Of a stretch of DNA of 64,000 nucleotides, positions 55,002 to 64,000 are shown one piece after another. Position numbers and translations under genes: made by a program. Source of the DNA: Dorea sp. AF36-15AT (lineage in GTDB: Bacteria > Bacillota > Clostridia > Lachnospirales > Lachnospiraceae). The stretch's first letter is position 1, and every line of letters starts with the position of its first letter. Below the pieces are notes generated by a model. The model worked only from the letters and a program-made list of their open reading frames with translations. It had not been told where the DNA came from and made no database searches. Where the stretch lies: the NCBI RefSeq assembly GCF_003477705.1, contig NZ_QUDV01000001.1:558001-622000 (forward strand), read 5' to 3'.

Positions 55002-56663
55002 GTGGCTACAAAGACTATTAATGTAGATATGCTTGCCAAAATGTTCCTGGCAGGTGCACAGAATATTGAAGCAAGAAAAGAGTATATTAATGAATTGAAC
55101 GTATTTCCGGTTCCGGATGGAGATACAGGTACGAACATGTCTATGACGATCATGTCAGCGGCAAAAGAAGTAACAGCACTGGATCATCCGGATATGAAGA
55201 CCCTGGCTAAAGCTATTTCTTCCGGATCACTGCGTGGAGCCAGAGGTAACTCCGGTGTTATTCTTTCACAGCTTCTCAGAGGATTTACAAAGGTTGTGAA
55301 GGAACAGAAAGAGATTGATGTGACGGTTCTTGCTGCAGCATGTATCCGTGCGAAAGAGACTGCATACAAGGCAGTTATGAAGCCGAAGGAGGGTACGATC
55401 CTTACAGTTGCCAAGGGGATTGCAGAAAAAGCAGCGGAGATGGAACTGGAGACAGATGATCTGGAAGTATTTATACCAGCTGTTATTGAATATGCAGAAG
55501 AAGTTCTGGCGAAAACACCAGAGATGCTTCCTGTATTAAAAGAAGCCGGTGTTGTGGATTCCGGCGGACAGGGACTGTTAGAGGTTTTGAAGGGCGGATA
55601 TGATGCATTCCAGGGCAAAGAGATTGATTATTCTGCAATTACTCCAAGTGAAAGCAGTGCAGTAACTAAAATTTCAGCAGAAGCAACGGCAGATATTAAA
55701 TTTGGGTACTGTACAGAGTTTATCATTCTTACAGATCGCGAATTTACAGAGAAGGACGAGCAGGAATTTAAAGCATATCTGGAGTCTATCGGTGACTCTA
55801 TCGTATGCGTAGCGGATGATGATGTGGTTAAGACACATGTTCACACCAATGATCCGGGACTTGCGATCCAGAAGGCTCTTACTTATGGGCAGTTATCTCG
55901 CATGAAGATTGATAATATGCGTGAAGAACACCAGGAGAAGCTGATCAAAGATGCTGAGAAGATGGCTCGCGCTCAGGAAGAAAAAAAGAAAGAAGAGCCG
56001 GCGAAGCCTATGGGATTCATTACCGTATCGATTGGTGATGGATTGAATGATATTTTCCGTGAACTTGGCGCTGATTATATTATCGAAGGCGGACAGACCA
56101 TGAACCCAAGTACAGAAGATATGCTGAATGCGATCGATAAGGTCAATGCAGAGACTGTATTTATCCTTCCGAATAACAAAAATATTGTTCTTGCGGCTAA
56201 TCAGGCTAAGGCACTGGTTGAAGATAAGAAGATCGTGGTTATTCCAACCAAGACAGTACCGCAGGGCATTACAGCAATCATCAACTTCATGCCAGATGCA
56301 GATGCAGCGGCTAATGAAGAGGCAATGTTGGAAGCTATCCAGAATGTAAAAACCGGACAGGTTACTTATGCAGTCCGTGATACTAAGATTGACGATAAAG
56401 AGATCCATGAGGGAGACATCATGGGTATCGGTGATGCAGGCATTATAGCTGTTGGTACAGATATCCAGAATACAGCTAAGGAGATGCTTGCAGCTATGGT
56501 AGATGAAGATTCCGAGCTTATCAGTCTGTACTATGGTGAAGAGATTTCAGCTGAGGATGCGGAAAGCTTTGCAGCAGAGATTGCAGAGTTGTATCCGGAT
56601 ATGGATATTGATGCGCAGTTTGGCGGTCAGCCGATCTATTATTATGTAATGGCGGTAGAGTAA
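55002..56663 (+). CDS. DAK2 domain protein (YloV/FakA-like fatty acid kinase)
   Basis: A 553-residue protein: an N-terminal DAK2/DhaL domain with LNVFPVPDGDTGTNM, where the metal-binding aspartates lie, a middle domain and a C-terminal DegV-like/FakA-type domain. In Staphylococcus FakA phosphorylates fatty acids delivered by FakB. No FakB gene is in the window. The GTG start follows AAGGAGG. It is distinct from the island dhaL. Confidence 0.88.
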   Translation: MATKTINVDMLAKMFLAGAQNIEARKEYINELNVFPVPDGDTGTNMSMTIMSAAKEVTALDHPDMKTLAKAISSGSLRGARGNSGVILSQLLRGFTKVVKEQKEIDVTVLAAACIRAKETAYKAVMKPKEGTILTVAKGIAEKAAEMELETDDLEVFIPAVIEYAEEVLAKTPEMLPVLKEAGVVDSGGQGLLEVLKGGYDAFQGKEIDYSAITPSESSAVTKISAEATADIKFGYCTEFIILTDREFTEKDEQEFKAYLESIGDSIVCVADDDVVKTHVHTNDPGLAIQKALTYGQLSRMKIDNMREEHQEKLIKDAEKMARAQEEKKKEEPAKPMGFITVSIGDGLNDIFRELGADYIIEGGQTMNPSTEDMLNAIDKVNAETVFILPNNKNIVLAANQAKALVEDKKIVVIPTKTVPQGITAIINFMPDADAAANEEAMLEAIQNVKTGQVTYAVRDTKIDDKEIHEGDIMGIGDAGIIAVGTDIQNTAKEMLAAMVDEDSELISLYYGEEISAEDAESFAAEIAELYPDMDIDAQFGGQPIYYYVMAVE

Positions 56664-56667
56664 ATAA

Positions 56668-58698
56668 ATGAATGAGAGAACAGGTATTGGCGAATTAAAG
56701 GGCATTGGAGAAAAGACAGAAAAGCTTTTCCATAGGCTTGGTGTCTATACGGTAGGAGATCTTCTGAGACATTATCCGAGAGGATATGACATATATGAAG
56801 CACCCGTACCGATTGATGATCTTACAGAAGGCAGGATCCAGACAGTATCCGGTTTATTATCCGGATCTGTTCAGGTATCACCGAATCGCAAAATGCCGGT
56901 TACAACTGTAAAAGTAAAGGATGCATCCGGGACTATAAAAGCAATATGGTTCCGGATGCCTTTTTTAAGGAGCACATTGGCGGCAGGTGGATCAATCATT
57001 CTGCGTGGACATGTGGTGCGAAGAAAAGATGGTCTGATACTGGAGCATCCTGAGATCTTTTATCCGGCAGATTCTTATCAGCAGAAAATGGGTACACTGC
57101 AGCCGCAGTATCCGCTGACGACAGGACTTTCCAATAATCTTACGGTAAAGGCGGTCCGTCAGGCTGTAGAACAGCTGAATCTGACGACAGACAGGCTGCC
57201 AGAAGAACTCCGTATGAAATACGAACTGGCGGAGTACAATTATGCAATTCGCGGTATACACTTTCCAGAGGATAAAGAAGTATACTGTCGAGCAAGAGAG
57301 CGGCTGGTGTTTGAAGAATTCCTGGAATTTATTCTGTCTATCCGAAAGCTGAAAGAAAATAATGAACGTATGAAAAATGATTTCGATATCATGCCAAGGA
57401 AAGAGACAGACAGACTGCTCCGGTCATTGCCGTATGAACTGACAGGTGCACAGATGCGTGTGTGGAAGGAAATAATGCAGGATATGCAGGGGGAATACGT
57501 GATGTCGAGACTGGTACAGGGAGATGTGGGGTCCGGTAAGACGATCGTAGCGGCACTTGCTCTTCTCACTGTTGTAATGAACGGATACCAGGGAGCGATG
57601 ATGGCTCCGACAGAAGTGCTCGCGAAGCAGCATTTTGAATCATTAACAGAACTTTTTGACACCTGTCATATTTCGATAAAAACAGAGCTCTTGACTGGAT
57701 CTATGAAAGCAAAAGAGAAGCGGGAAGCGTATGCAAGAATTGCATCTGGAGAATCACAGATTATTCTTGGTACGCACGCATTGATTCAGGATAAGGTCGA
57801 CTATCATAACCTGGCACTAGTGGTGACTGATGAGCAACATCGATTTGGTGTACGCCAGCGGGAGATATTTGCGGAAAAAGGAACAAATCCACATATTCTC
57901 GTTATGAGTGCAACACCGATTCCACGGACACTGGCAATTATTCTGTATGGTGATCTGGATATTTCAATCATTGATGAGCTTCCATCCAATCGTCTGCCGA
58001 TCAAGAACTGCGTGGTAGACACCGGATATCGTGATACTGCATATCGATTTATTAAGAATCAAATTATTGAAGGACGGCAATGTTATATAGTGTGCCCGAT
58101 GGTAGAAGAAAGTGAACATCTGGAAGTTGAAAATGTAACGGATTATGCGGTAATGCTTCAGCACGAACTGGGCAATGCGGTTAAGGTAGATTATCTTCAT
58201 GGAAAAATGAAACAGTCTGAAAAGGATGAGATCATGAATCGTTTTGCGGCAAACGAGATTCAGGTACTGGTATCAACAACGGTAATCGAAGTGGGGATAA
58301 ATGTACCAAATGCCACAGTGATGATGGTGGAAAATGCTGAACGCTTTGGTCTTGCGCAGCTGCATCAGCTTCGTGGACGTGTGGGGCGCGGTAAATATCA
58401 GTCATATTGCATTTTTATGAGTGGTTCAAAATCAAAAGATACGAAAAAAAGATTGGAAATTCTGAATAATACCAATGACGGATTTAAAATTGCGAGTGAA
58501 GATCTGAAGCTTCGTGGTCCGGGAGATCTGTTTGGTATCCGGCAGAGCGGACTGATGGATTTTAAGCTTGGAGATATTTATCAGGATGCAAAGCTTCTGC
58601 AATATGCATCGGAAGCAGCTGAATGGATTATGACCAATCACCAAGACTGGATACAGGATCTGGAAAAGAACGAAAAAAATACCAGTGTAATATTATAA
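56668..58698 (+). CDS. recG: ATP-dependent DNA helicase RecG
   Basis: A 676-residue RecG that rescues stalled forks and branch-migrates junctions. An N-terminal wedge OB domain is followed by the helicase core: Walker A GDVGSGKT, DEQHRFG (DEAD-like box), and QLRGRVGRG in motif VI. It starts 4 nt after the DAK2 gene, the conserved Firmicutes neighbour. Confidence 0.97.
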   Translation: MNERTGIGELKGIGEKTEKLFHRLGVYTVGDLLRHYPRGYDIYEAPVPIDDLTEGRIQTVSGLLSGSVQVSPNRKMPVTTVKVKDASGTIKAIWFRMPFLRSTLAAGGSIILRGHVVRRKDGLILEHPEIFYPADSYQQKMGTLQPQYPLTTGLSNNLTVKAVRQAVEQLNLTTDRLPEELRMKYELAEYNYAIRGIHFPEDKEVYCRARERLVFEEFLEFILSIRKLKENNERMKNDFDIMPRKETDRLLRSLPYELTGAQMRVWKEIMQDMQGEYVMSRLVQGDVGSGKTIVAALALLTVVMNGYQGAMMAPTEVLAKQHFESLTELFDTCHISIKTELLTGSMKAKEKREAYARIASGESQIILGTHALIQDKVDYHNLALVVTDEQHRFGVRQREIFAEKGTNPHILVMSATPIPRTLAIILYGDLDISIIDELPSNRLPIKNCVVDTGYRDTAYRFIKNQIIEGRQCYIVCPMVEESEHLEVENVTDYAVMLQHELGNAVKVDYLHGKMKQSEKDEIMNRFAANEIQVLVSTTVIEVGINVPNATVMMVENAERFGLAQLHQLRGRVGRGKYQSYCIFMSGSKSKDTKKRLEILNNTNDGFKIASEDLKLRGPGDLFGIRQSGLMDFKLGDIYQDAKLLQYASEAAEWIMTNHQDWIQDLEKNEKNTSVIL

Positions 58699-58776
58699 AA
58701 CCTCCATATACTATGGGTGTAACTTAAGACAGGGTTACAGACAAACAGTAAAAGGATACAAAAGGAGGAAAATAAA

Positions 58777-58983
58777 ATGGCAAGTCGTTCAACAAACAGA
58801 ACAGCAGTACCTGAGGCAAAGGGCGCACTGGACAAATTTAAATACGAGGTAGCAAGTGAATTGGGAGTACCGCTTTCAGATGGCTACAATGGAGATTTAA
58901 CATCCAGACAGAACGGATCTGTAGGTGGATATATGGTAAAAAAGATGATCGAAGAACAGGAAAAGCAGATGGCAAATAAATAA
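58777..58983 (+). CDS. Small acid-soluble spore protein, alpha/beta type
   Basis: A 68-residue SASP that coats spore DNA. The GPR-protease site lies in KFKYEVASELGVPL, and GDLTSRQNGSVGGYMVKKMI is the second conserved part. It shows that the host forms endospores. Expression would be by forespore sigma G; a TATACTA at 58707 is the only candidate -10 and its -35 partner is weak. The ATG follows AAAGGAGG. Confidence 0.94.
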   Translation: MASRSTNRTAVPEAKGALDKFKYEVASELGVPLSDGYNGDLTSRQNGSVGGYMVKKMIEEQEKQMANK

Positions 58984-58997
58984 TCAGACAAATGCTG

Positions 58998-59030
58998 AAA
59001 GAGACCTCGGAAAAATCCGGGGTTTCTTTG
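58998..59030 (+). terminator. SASP terminator
   Basis: A 13-bp stem with wobble pairs (AAAGAGACCTCGG / CCGGGGTTTCTTT) has an AAAAAT loop. Confidence 0.75.
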
Positions 59031-59049
59031 TATTTTCTGGGATTCCGTG

Positions 59050-59078
59050 TTGACATTTTTGCTACTTATTTATATAAT
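59050..59078 (+). promoter_or_regulatory. Consensus promoter of the rsmD-coaD operon
   Basis: Perfect TTGACA (59050-59055) and TATAAT (59073-59078) with a 17-bp spacer. Confidence 0.92.
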
Positions 59079-59118
59079 TAACAAGGTAAAGTATTATGTA
59101 TACAAGAGGAGAAAGAAT

Positions 59119-59676
59119 ATGCGTGTTATCGGAGGACGGGCAAAGCGGTTACAGTTGAAGACACTGGAAGGGATGGATACCAGACCGACGACAGATCGTA
59201 TTAAGGAGACACTTTTTAATATGATCGATCCGTGGATTGCTGACTGTGACTTTCTGGATCTGTTTGCCGGAAGCGGCGGAATCGGGATTGAGGCTGCCAG
59301 CCGGGGAGCGAAGGAAGTAGTATTTGTAGAGAAGAATCCTGCTGCTATGATGATTATCCGGGAGAATCTGAAGCACACAAGCCTGGAAGATGCAGCTGTT
59401 ACGATGCAGTCTGATGTGATGACTGCAATCCGTTCACTGGATGGACGAAAGCAGTTTGATTACATTTTCATGGATCCACCATATGATCACAGCCTGGAAC
59501 GTCAGGTGCTGGAGCTTCTCAGAGAACATCGTATCCTGCGTGATGATGGCATGGTGATCGTAGAGGCATCGCTTGATACATCCTTTACATATCTGGAGGA
59601 ATGTGGATTCCGCCTGGTAAAAGAAAAGATATATAAGACTAATAAGCACATGTTTATTGAGTATCAGCAAGATTAG
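59119..59676 (+). CDS. rsmD: 16S rRNA (guanine(966)-N(2))-methyltransferase RsmD
   Basis: A 185-residue RsmD: MRVIGGRAKRLQL, the SAM-binding LDLFAGSGGIGIEAASRGA and the catalytic FMDPPYD. The frame is open to 59047, but that would reach into the promoter; the ATG at 59119 follows AGAGGAG. The following genes coaD and ylbJ are the same as in Bacillus (ylbH-ylbI-ylbJ). Confidence 0.95.
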   Translation: MRVIGGRAKRLQLKTLEGMDTRPTTDRIKETLFNMIDPWIADCDFLDLFAGSGGIGIEAASRGAKEVVFVEKNPAAMMIIRENLKHTSLEDAAVTMQSDVMTAIRSLDGRKQFDYIFMDPPYDHSLERQVLELLREHRILRDDGMVIVEASLDTSFTYLEECGFRLVKEKIYKTNKHMFIEYQQD

Positions 59677-59705
59677 ATGAGACATAGATTACAGGAGGAT
59701 TTTTT

Positions 59706-60191
59706 ATGAGAGCGATTTATCCGGGAAGTTTTGATCCGGTTACATTTGGACATCTTGATATTATCTGCCGTTCATCAAAGATTGCGGACGAGTTAATTAT
59801 CGGAGTATTGAAGAATAATGCAAAAAGTCCGTTGTTTTCCTTAGAAGAACGTGTTAAAATGTTGGAAGAGGTCACAAAAGATTATCATAATGTGAAGGTT
59901 GTTCCCTTTGAGGGATTATTGGTAGATTTTGCAAAGAATATGAAGGCAGATATTGTCGTCCGGGGATTGCGGGCGATCACAGACTTCGAGTATGAGTTGC
60001 AGATGGCGCAGACCAACCATAAGCTGGAAGAGAATGTTGAGACGATATTCCTTTCCACCAGACTGGAGTACTCTTATCTGAGTTCTACAATTGTAAAAGA
60101 AGTGGCGTCTTTTAATGGGGATATATCTCAGTTTGTACCGAAAGTGGTAGAACAGAGAATACGGGAGAAAATACAAAAAAGGAGAGTGTAA
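59706..60191 (+). CDS. coaD: Pantetheine-phosphate adenylyltransferase
   Basis: A 161-residue CoaD, which makes dephospho-CoA from 4'-phosphopantetheine and ATP. The nucleotidyltransferase motif is [15 protein letters not shown], and [15 protein letters not shown] holds the second phosphate-binding site. The ATG follows AGGAGG. The next gene starts 3 nt after its stop. Confidence 0.97.
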   Translation: MRAIYPGSFDPVTFGHLDIICRSSKIADELIIGVLKNNAKSPLFSLEERVKMLEEVTKDYHNVKVVPFEGLLVDFAKNMKADIVVRGLRAITDFEYELQMAQTNHKLEENVETIFLSTRLEYSYLSSTIVKEVASFNGDISQFVPKVVEQRIREKIQKRRV

Positions 60192-60194
60192 ATT

Positions 60195-60809
60195 ATGAGC
60201 AGCCGTATTGAACAGATTATTGAAGAGATTGAAGAGTATATTGATTCCTGTAAGTTTCAGCCTTTATCTACAACTAAGATCATTGTAAATAAAGATCAGC
60301 TGGATGAACTTCTTCGCGAACTGCGTATGAAGACACCGGATGAGATTAAGAGATATCAGAAGATCATTGCGAATAAAGATGCGATTCTGGCAGATGCACA
60401 GGCAAAGGCAGATAATATGATTGAAGAGGCACACATTCAGACGAATGAACTGGTCAGCGAGCATGAGATCATGCAGCAGGCATATGCGCAGGCCAATGAT
60501 ATTGTTACTGCGGCTACTGAGCAGGCGCAGCAGATTCTGGATAATGCAACACGTGATGCTAATGATATCCGTATCGGCGCTATGCAGTATACAGATGATC
60601 TCCTTGCTAACGCAGAAAGCATTATTGGTCATACACTGGACAGTTATACAGCGAAGTATGATGGACTGATCAATTCACTTCAGGAGTGTTTTGATATGGT
60701 ACGTAATAATCGTTCTGAACTTGAGATTCCAGAACAGCCACAGCCGGATGCCAACGAATATGTTGAGCCGGAAGAGGACGATTTCCTTGACACGGAATTG
60801 GATCAGTAA
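60195..60809 (+). CDS. Coiled-coil protein of DivIVA/ATPase-H type, function unknown
   Basis: A 204-residue protein. An N-terminal IEQIIEEIEEYIDSCKFQPLS is followed by a long coiled coil rich in Ala, Gln and Asp (about 60-165) and an acidic tail with EPEEDDFLDTELDQ. Lachnospiraceae homologues are variously named ATPase or V-type H subunit, with no proof. The 3' end overlaps that of ylbJ by 7 nt, and its terminator lies inside ylbJ. Confidence 0.75.
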   Translation: MSSRIEQIIEEIEEYIDSCKFQPLSTTKIIVNKDQLDELLRELRMKTPDEIKRYQKIIANKDAILADAQAKADNMIEEAHIQTNELVSEHEIMQQAYAQANDIVTAATEQAQQILDNATRDANDIRIGAMQYTDDLLANAESIIGHTLDSYTAKYDGLINSLQECFDMVRNNRSELEIPEQPQPDANEYVEPEEDDFLDTELDQ

Positions 60810-61759
60810 TTAATTATAATAAGATATAGATATGCCAACAGGCTGGTTACCGTCATGGTAACCAGCTTTTCAGCTATATATGGGATCATTTTAAGTCCGG
60901 ATCTTTGAACCATGGACATGGTCTGCAGAATGGAAGAGATTCCACCAAACGAGGTCAGCGCGAGCATAATCAGATAACGGATGTTTCGCGAAATAGCAAG
61001 ACCAGACAGCAGTTCAAGACCTGTAGTAATCTCAAAAGCGGACAACAGGATAGTCTTACCAACACTGTCTGTAAGAATAATCTGATCTAACATATGCATC
61101 CATATGGATGCAAGCATCATATAAAGCGCTACCCGTATGATGGCATCGGCACTTTCGGTAATGCTGGTATTTAAGATTGTGCCAAAGGAATGACTTGCGG
61201 GTTGCACGGATGACCCGATTGCGCAAGTCCGATATTCTTCAGAATGTATCCTGGGCTTGTGGGTATAATAGAGTCTGAACATCTGGCTGCAGAGCAGCGG
61301 AGAACCTGTTAATATCAGGAAAAATGGAAGATGCAGGGCATGTTCGGGAATATAATTGCGAAAAAGCACACCCAGAATAAACATGGGACTCATATTATTA
61401 CAAAAAGAGAGCAGAAATGCACCCTCATCTGGGCTGATACGTTCGCTGACAGTCAGGTCTGCGGTCACCTTGGCACCCATCGGATAACCGCACAGGAAAC
61501 CGGCGATGACTGCAAAAGAGCCATATCCCGATACGCCTGGAAAAAGACGCATGAAAGATTCTGTAATCCGGCTGACAAGATACACAGTGTCTGTCTGCAT
61601 CATCATCTGTGTCAGGATCATAAATGGGAGAAGCGTGGGAAGCACATAGAGGTACCACAATACAAGTCCTTCCAAAGCACCGGAAATGACTGCATTTCTG
61701 TAAAACAAAAAGAGAAAAAAGACAGATAACAGCAGTGCAGAAAGAATCTTTCGCTTCAT
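60803..61759 (-). CDS. ylbJ: YlbJ-like sporulation integral membrane protein
   Basis: A 318-residue membrane protein of the nucleoside-recognition (Gate) family, with about eight helices. Segments are LVLWYLYVLPTLLPFMILTQ, GFLCGYPMGAKVTADL and CNNMSPMFILGVLF. It is shorter than Bacillus YlbJ (about 400). The position next to rsmD-coaD supports the identity. In Bacillus ylbJ is needed for heat-resistant spores. Confidence 0.8.
   Translation of the reverse strand: MKRKILSALLLSVFFLFLFYRNAVISGALEGLVLWYLYVLPTLLPFMILTQMMMQTDTVYLVSRITESFMRLFPGVSGYGSFAVIAGFLCGYPMGAKVTADLTVSERISPDEGAFLLSFCNNMSPMFILGVLFRNYIPEHALHLPFFLILTGSPLLCSQMFRLYYTHKPRIHSEEYRTCAIGSSVQPASHSFGTILNTSITESADAIIRVALYMMLASIWMHMLDQIILTDSVGKTILLSAFEITTGLELLSGLAISRNIRYLIMLALTSFGGISSILQTMSMVQRSGLKMIPYIAEKLVTMTVTSLLAYLYLIIINY
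60842..60870 (+). terminator. Terminator of the rsmD-coaD operon, inside ylbJ
   Basis: A perfect 10-bp stem (GCTGGTTACC / GGTAACCAGC) with a 5-nt loop and TTTT lies 33 nt after the plus-strand stop and within the antisense coding region of ylbJ. Confidence 0.8.
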
Positions 61760-61877
61760 AGTATCACCTGATATATAAGTTATAATTAATGTACGCGTCC
61801 GGTTGCTTTTTCATGTGGAATATGACAAAATAAATGATGTTGGAGATAAAATAATGAAGAGAGGATAGCGAGAAGAT

Positions 61878-63314
61878 ATGTCAGTATTAAGTGAATTGGA
61901 ACCAAAGAAAGTATTTCATTATTTTGAAGAACTGTGTAAAATTCCGCATGGCTCTTACAATACAAAAGCGATCAGCGACTATTGTATGCAATTTGCAGCA
62001 GATAGAGGGTTGGAAGCAGAACAGGATGATACTAATAATGTGATTATCCGCAAGAATGGAACGGCAGGTTATGAGGAATCTGCGCCGGTTATTATTCAGG
62101 GCCATCTGGATATGGTATGTGAGAAGATGCCTGAAGTAGAGCATGATTTTGAAAAAGATCCATTGGATCTTCAGATTGAGGATGGATTTGTTACTGCCAA
62201 CGGAACCACTCTTGGTGGAGATGATGGAATTGCGATCGCCATGGCACTGGCGGTTCTGGACAGCGATAATATTTCACATCCACCGATTGAGGCGGTATTT
62301 ACCACAGAAGAAGAGGTAGGCATGGAAGGTGCCCGTAATCTTGATTTCTCTAAGATTAAAGGTAATATGGTGATTAATATTGATTCCGAAGAAGAAGGCA
62401 TTCTGACTGTAGGATGTGCCGGTGGTTTTCGTTTTGATGCGATGCTTCCGGTTGCATATGAGCCGGTCAATGGAACGGTGTTATCCGTTCACATCCATGG
62501 ATTATCCGGCGGACATTCCGGAGCGATGATCCATCTGCAGCGTGGAAATGCTAATAAGCTGATGGGACGTCTGTTAAATCACATTCGTCTGCAGCAGTCT
62601 GTACGTCTCGTAGAGCTTGGCGGCGGTAATAAGGACAATGTAATTTCTGCTGATCATACAGCTAAGATCGCAGTGACGGATGCAGAAGCAGTGAAAGCAC
62701 TGATCTGTGAGATGGAACAGATCTGGAAACAGGAATTTGGCAAGGATGAACCGGGACTTACAGTAGATATCACAGAGACCGCTGCGGATCAGATGATGGA
62801 TGAGACGAGTACAGACCGCGTGATCGCGTATCTGGATCTGATGCCGGACGGAGTGGCTGCGTTTGAGCGTGAGATTGAAGGTCAGGTTGAGACTTCTCTG
62901 AATGCCGGTGTCGTGAAGACAGAGGCAGAGCAGGTTGTGGTAACACATCTGGTAAGAAGTTCTGTAGAGTCGAAGAAAGCAGAATTAAAGGAACGTCTGT
63001 ACCGTCTGGTACGTATGCTGGGTGCAGACGGAATCGATCGCGATGAGTATCCGGCATGGGCTTACAAGGCAGACAGTGTACTCCGTAGACGGATGGTTGA
63101 AGTATTCAAAGAAGTATACGGCAAAGAGCCACAGGTAGTAACTATCCACGCAGGACTGGAGTGTGGTATTTTCATGGGCAAGCGTCCGGAACTGGACTGT
63201 GTATCGATCGGACCGGATCTGTTCGATATTCATTCCTATAATGAACGCATGGATATTAAATCAGTAGAACGCACTTACAAATATCTGCTGGAAGTTCTGA
63301 AAGCAATGAAATAA
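61878..63314 (+). CDS. pepD: Aminoacyl-histidine dipeptidase PepD
   Basis: A 478-residue M20 metallopeptidase of the PepD (beta-Ala-His dipeptidase) type. Zinc ligands lie in IIQGHLDMVCE, LGGDDGIAIAMAL and TTEEEVGMEGAR, and HGLSGGHSGAMIHLQRGNA is in the lid domain. The ATG is preceded by GAGAGGATAGCGAGAAG. It is probably monocistronic and cytoplasmic. Confidence 0.93.
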   Translation: MSVLSELEPKKVFHYFEELCKIPHGSYNTKAISDYCMQFAADRGLEAEQDDTNNVIIRKNGTAGYEESAPVIIQGHLDMVCEKMPEVEHDFEKDPLDLQIEDGFVTANGTTLGGDDGIAIAMALAVLDSDNISHPPIEAVFTTEEEVGMEGARNLDFSKIKGNMVINIDSEEEGILTVGCAGGFRFDAMLPVAYEPVNGTVLSVHIHGLSGGHSGAMIHLQRGNANKLMGRLLNHIRLQQSVRLVELGGGNKDNVISADHTAKIAVTDAEAVKALICEMEQIWKQEFGKDEPGLTVDITETAADQMMDETSTDRVIAYLDLMPDGVAAFEREIEGQVETSLNAGVVKTEAEQVVVTHLVRSSVESKKAELKERLYRLVRMLGADGIDRDEYPAWAYKADSVLRRRMVEVFKEVYGKEPQVVTIHAGLECGIFMGKRPELDCVSIGPDLFDIHSYNERMDIKSVERTYKYLLEVLKAMK

Positions 63315-63368
63315 TGCATAGGATAATAAAAAAGGCTGGACATCGGATTGAGAAAAAGGAACTTGAAG

Positions 63369-64000
63369 ATGTTCAGGATTCTGTTGATCCTGGCATTTGT
63401 CTGTACGAACGGGGCGCATGCCCTGTATGAAAAAAGTAAGATCAATACAAGAGAAAATCTGGGAATAGAAGACGCAGAGTATCGGCGTGAATTCTGTTCT
63501 CCGGGGATGAAAGAGGACAGGGATGAATGGTCAGATTCCTGTCTTTCTTTTTTGGAAAAAGTAGAACGCGACAGTGTTTATTTTCCGATACCGGAGTCTG
63601 TGGCCGATCAGACGCTGACCGTATCATACGTTGATTCCTGGATGGCCAACAGAGAATATAAGGGTAAGAGCAGGCATGAAGGCACGGACATTATGGCAGA
63701 TAAGAATGAGCGGGGACTCTATCCGGTGATCAGTATCTCGGATGGTATGATCACGAACCTTGGATGGCTGGAGAAGGGCGGATACCGGATCGGGATCACA
63801 TCGCCTTCCGGTGTCTACTATTATTATGCGCATCTGGAATCCTATGCGGAGATTAAAGAGGGGGATCAGGTACAGGCAGGAGAAATGCTTGGATTTATGG
63901 GTGATTCCGGTTATGGAGAAGAAGGAACTACGGGACAGTTTCCGGTACATCTGCATCTTGGGATTTATGCCTTTGAAAATGGGAAAGAGATCAGCGTGAA
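63369..64000 (+). CDS. M23 family metallopeptidase, 5' part
   Basis: The frame is open to the right edge, giving 210 residues. An N-terminal hydrophobic stretch (ILLILAFVCTNGAHA) is a likely signal peptide or anchor. The zinc motif H-E-G-T-D (SRHEGTDIMAD) and VHLHLGIYAF match the LytM/M23 peptidase family; YYYYAHLESY lies between. It probably cleaves peptidoglycan peptides. The ATG follows AAAAAGG; a TTG at 63363 is also possible. Confidence 0.85.
   Translation, partial: MFRILLILAFVCTNGAHALYEKSKINTRENLGIEDAEYRREFCSPGMKEDRDEWSDSCLSFLEKVERDSVYFPIPESVADQTLTVSYVDSWMANREYKGKSRHEGTDIMADKNERGLYPVISISDGMITNLGWLEKGGYRIGITSPSGVYYYYAHLESYAEIKEGDQVQAGEMLGFMGDSGYGEEGTTGQFPVHLHLGIYAFENGKEISV

Noticed and set aside
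58687..58713. Sigma G promoter for the SASP gene
   Set aside because: TATACTA is a fair -10, but the GTAATA at 58687 is too close (14 bp), so I did not list it as a feature.

Overview
The window is about 42% GC by eye and reads like a spore-forming, anaerobic Clostridia chromosome, most likely Lachnospiraceae. The evidence is an alpha/beta small acid-soluble spore protein, YtfJ and YlbJ sporulation-type proteins, a six-gene Rnf complex, Firmicutes-type gene orders (rimP-nusA-ylxR-ylxQ-infB-rbfA-nrnA-truB-ribF; rpmB-asp23-DAK2-recG; rsmD-coaD-ylbJ) and strong AGGAGG ribosome binding sites. No rRNA, tRNA, integrase, transposase gene or CRISPR array was seen. I cannot name the species.

Layout. 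1-1.75 kb: 3' part of a topoisomerase subunit (parC-like). 1.8-10.4 kb: the rimP-to-ribF translation operon behind one strong promoter. 10.4-28.7 kb: a carbohydrate-catabolism island lying between ribF and rpsO, which are adjacent in many Firmicutes. It carries a ribokinase, two LacI regulators, a Gfo/Idh dehydrogenase, a two-domain VOC protein, a glycyl radical enzyme (GRE) with its activase, a four-gene CUT2 sugar ABC transporter, DhaK, DhaL, an AllA-fold protein, an FGGY pentulose kinase and a ribulose-phosphate-3-epimerase-like protein. 28.7-31.5 kb: rpsO and pnp, each with a structured leader. 31.5-37.4 kb: a small unknown gene, a SEC-C protein, an RpiR regulator, a BaiN/HI0933-type flavoprotein, cmk, ispH and rpsA. 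37.5-44.8 kb: rnfCDGEAB, convergent apbE, then a NusG-domain-II protein and a Gx transporter. 44.8-53.7 kb: ruvAB, zapA, a U32 peptidase, a SEDS/class-B PBP pair, unknown proteins and ytfJ. 53.8-54.0 kb: a 197-bp MITE-like structured repeat. 54-64 kb: rpmB, asp23, a DAK2 protein, recG, a SASP gene, rsmD, coaD, a coiled-coil protein, ylbJ (minus strand), pepD and the start of an M23 peptidase.

The most unusual region is the island. The genes suggest import of a sugar or polyol by the ABC system, oxidation or isomerisation, phosphorylation by DhaKL and the FGGY kinase, epimerisation into the pentose phosphate pool, and a radical C-O (or similar) elimination by the GRE. The GRE gene is broken by an exact 13-bp tandem duplication just before its glycyl-radical loop, so the enzyme is inactive unless the duplication is lost, bypassed or complemented. 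The second LacI gene and the GRE gene share a near-palindromic operator core, which ties this regulator to the GRE. Other points are a reduced copy of the 53.8-kb repeat in the rimP leader, a 191-nt dual-frame overlap between the SEDS and PBP genes, and a four-cysteine tail on RnfE.
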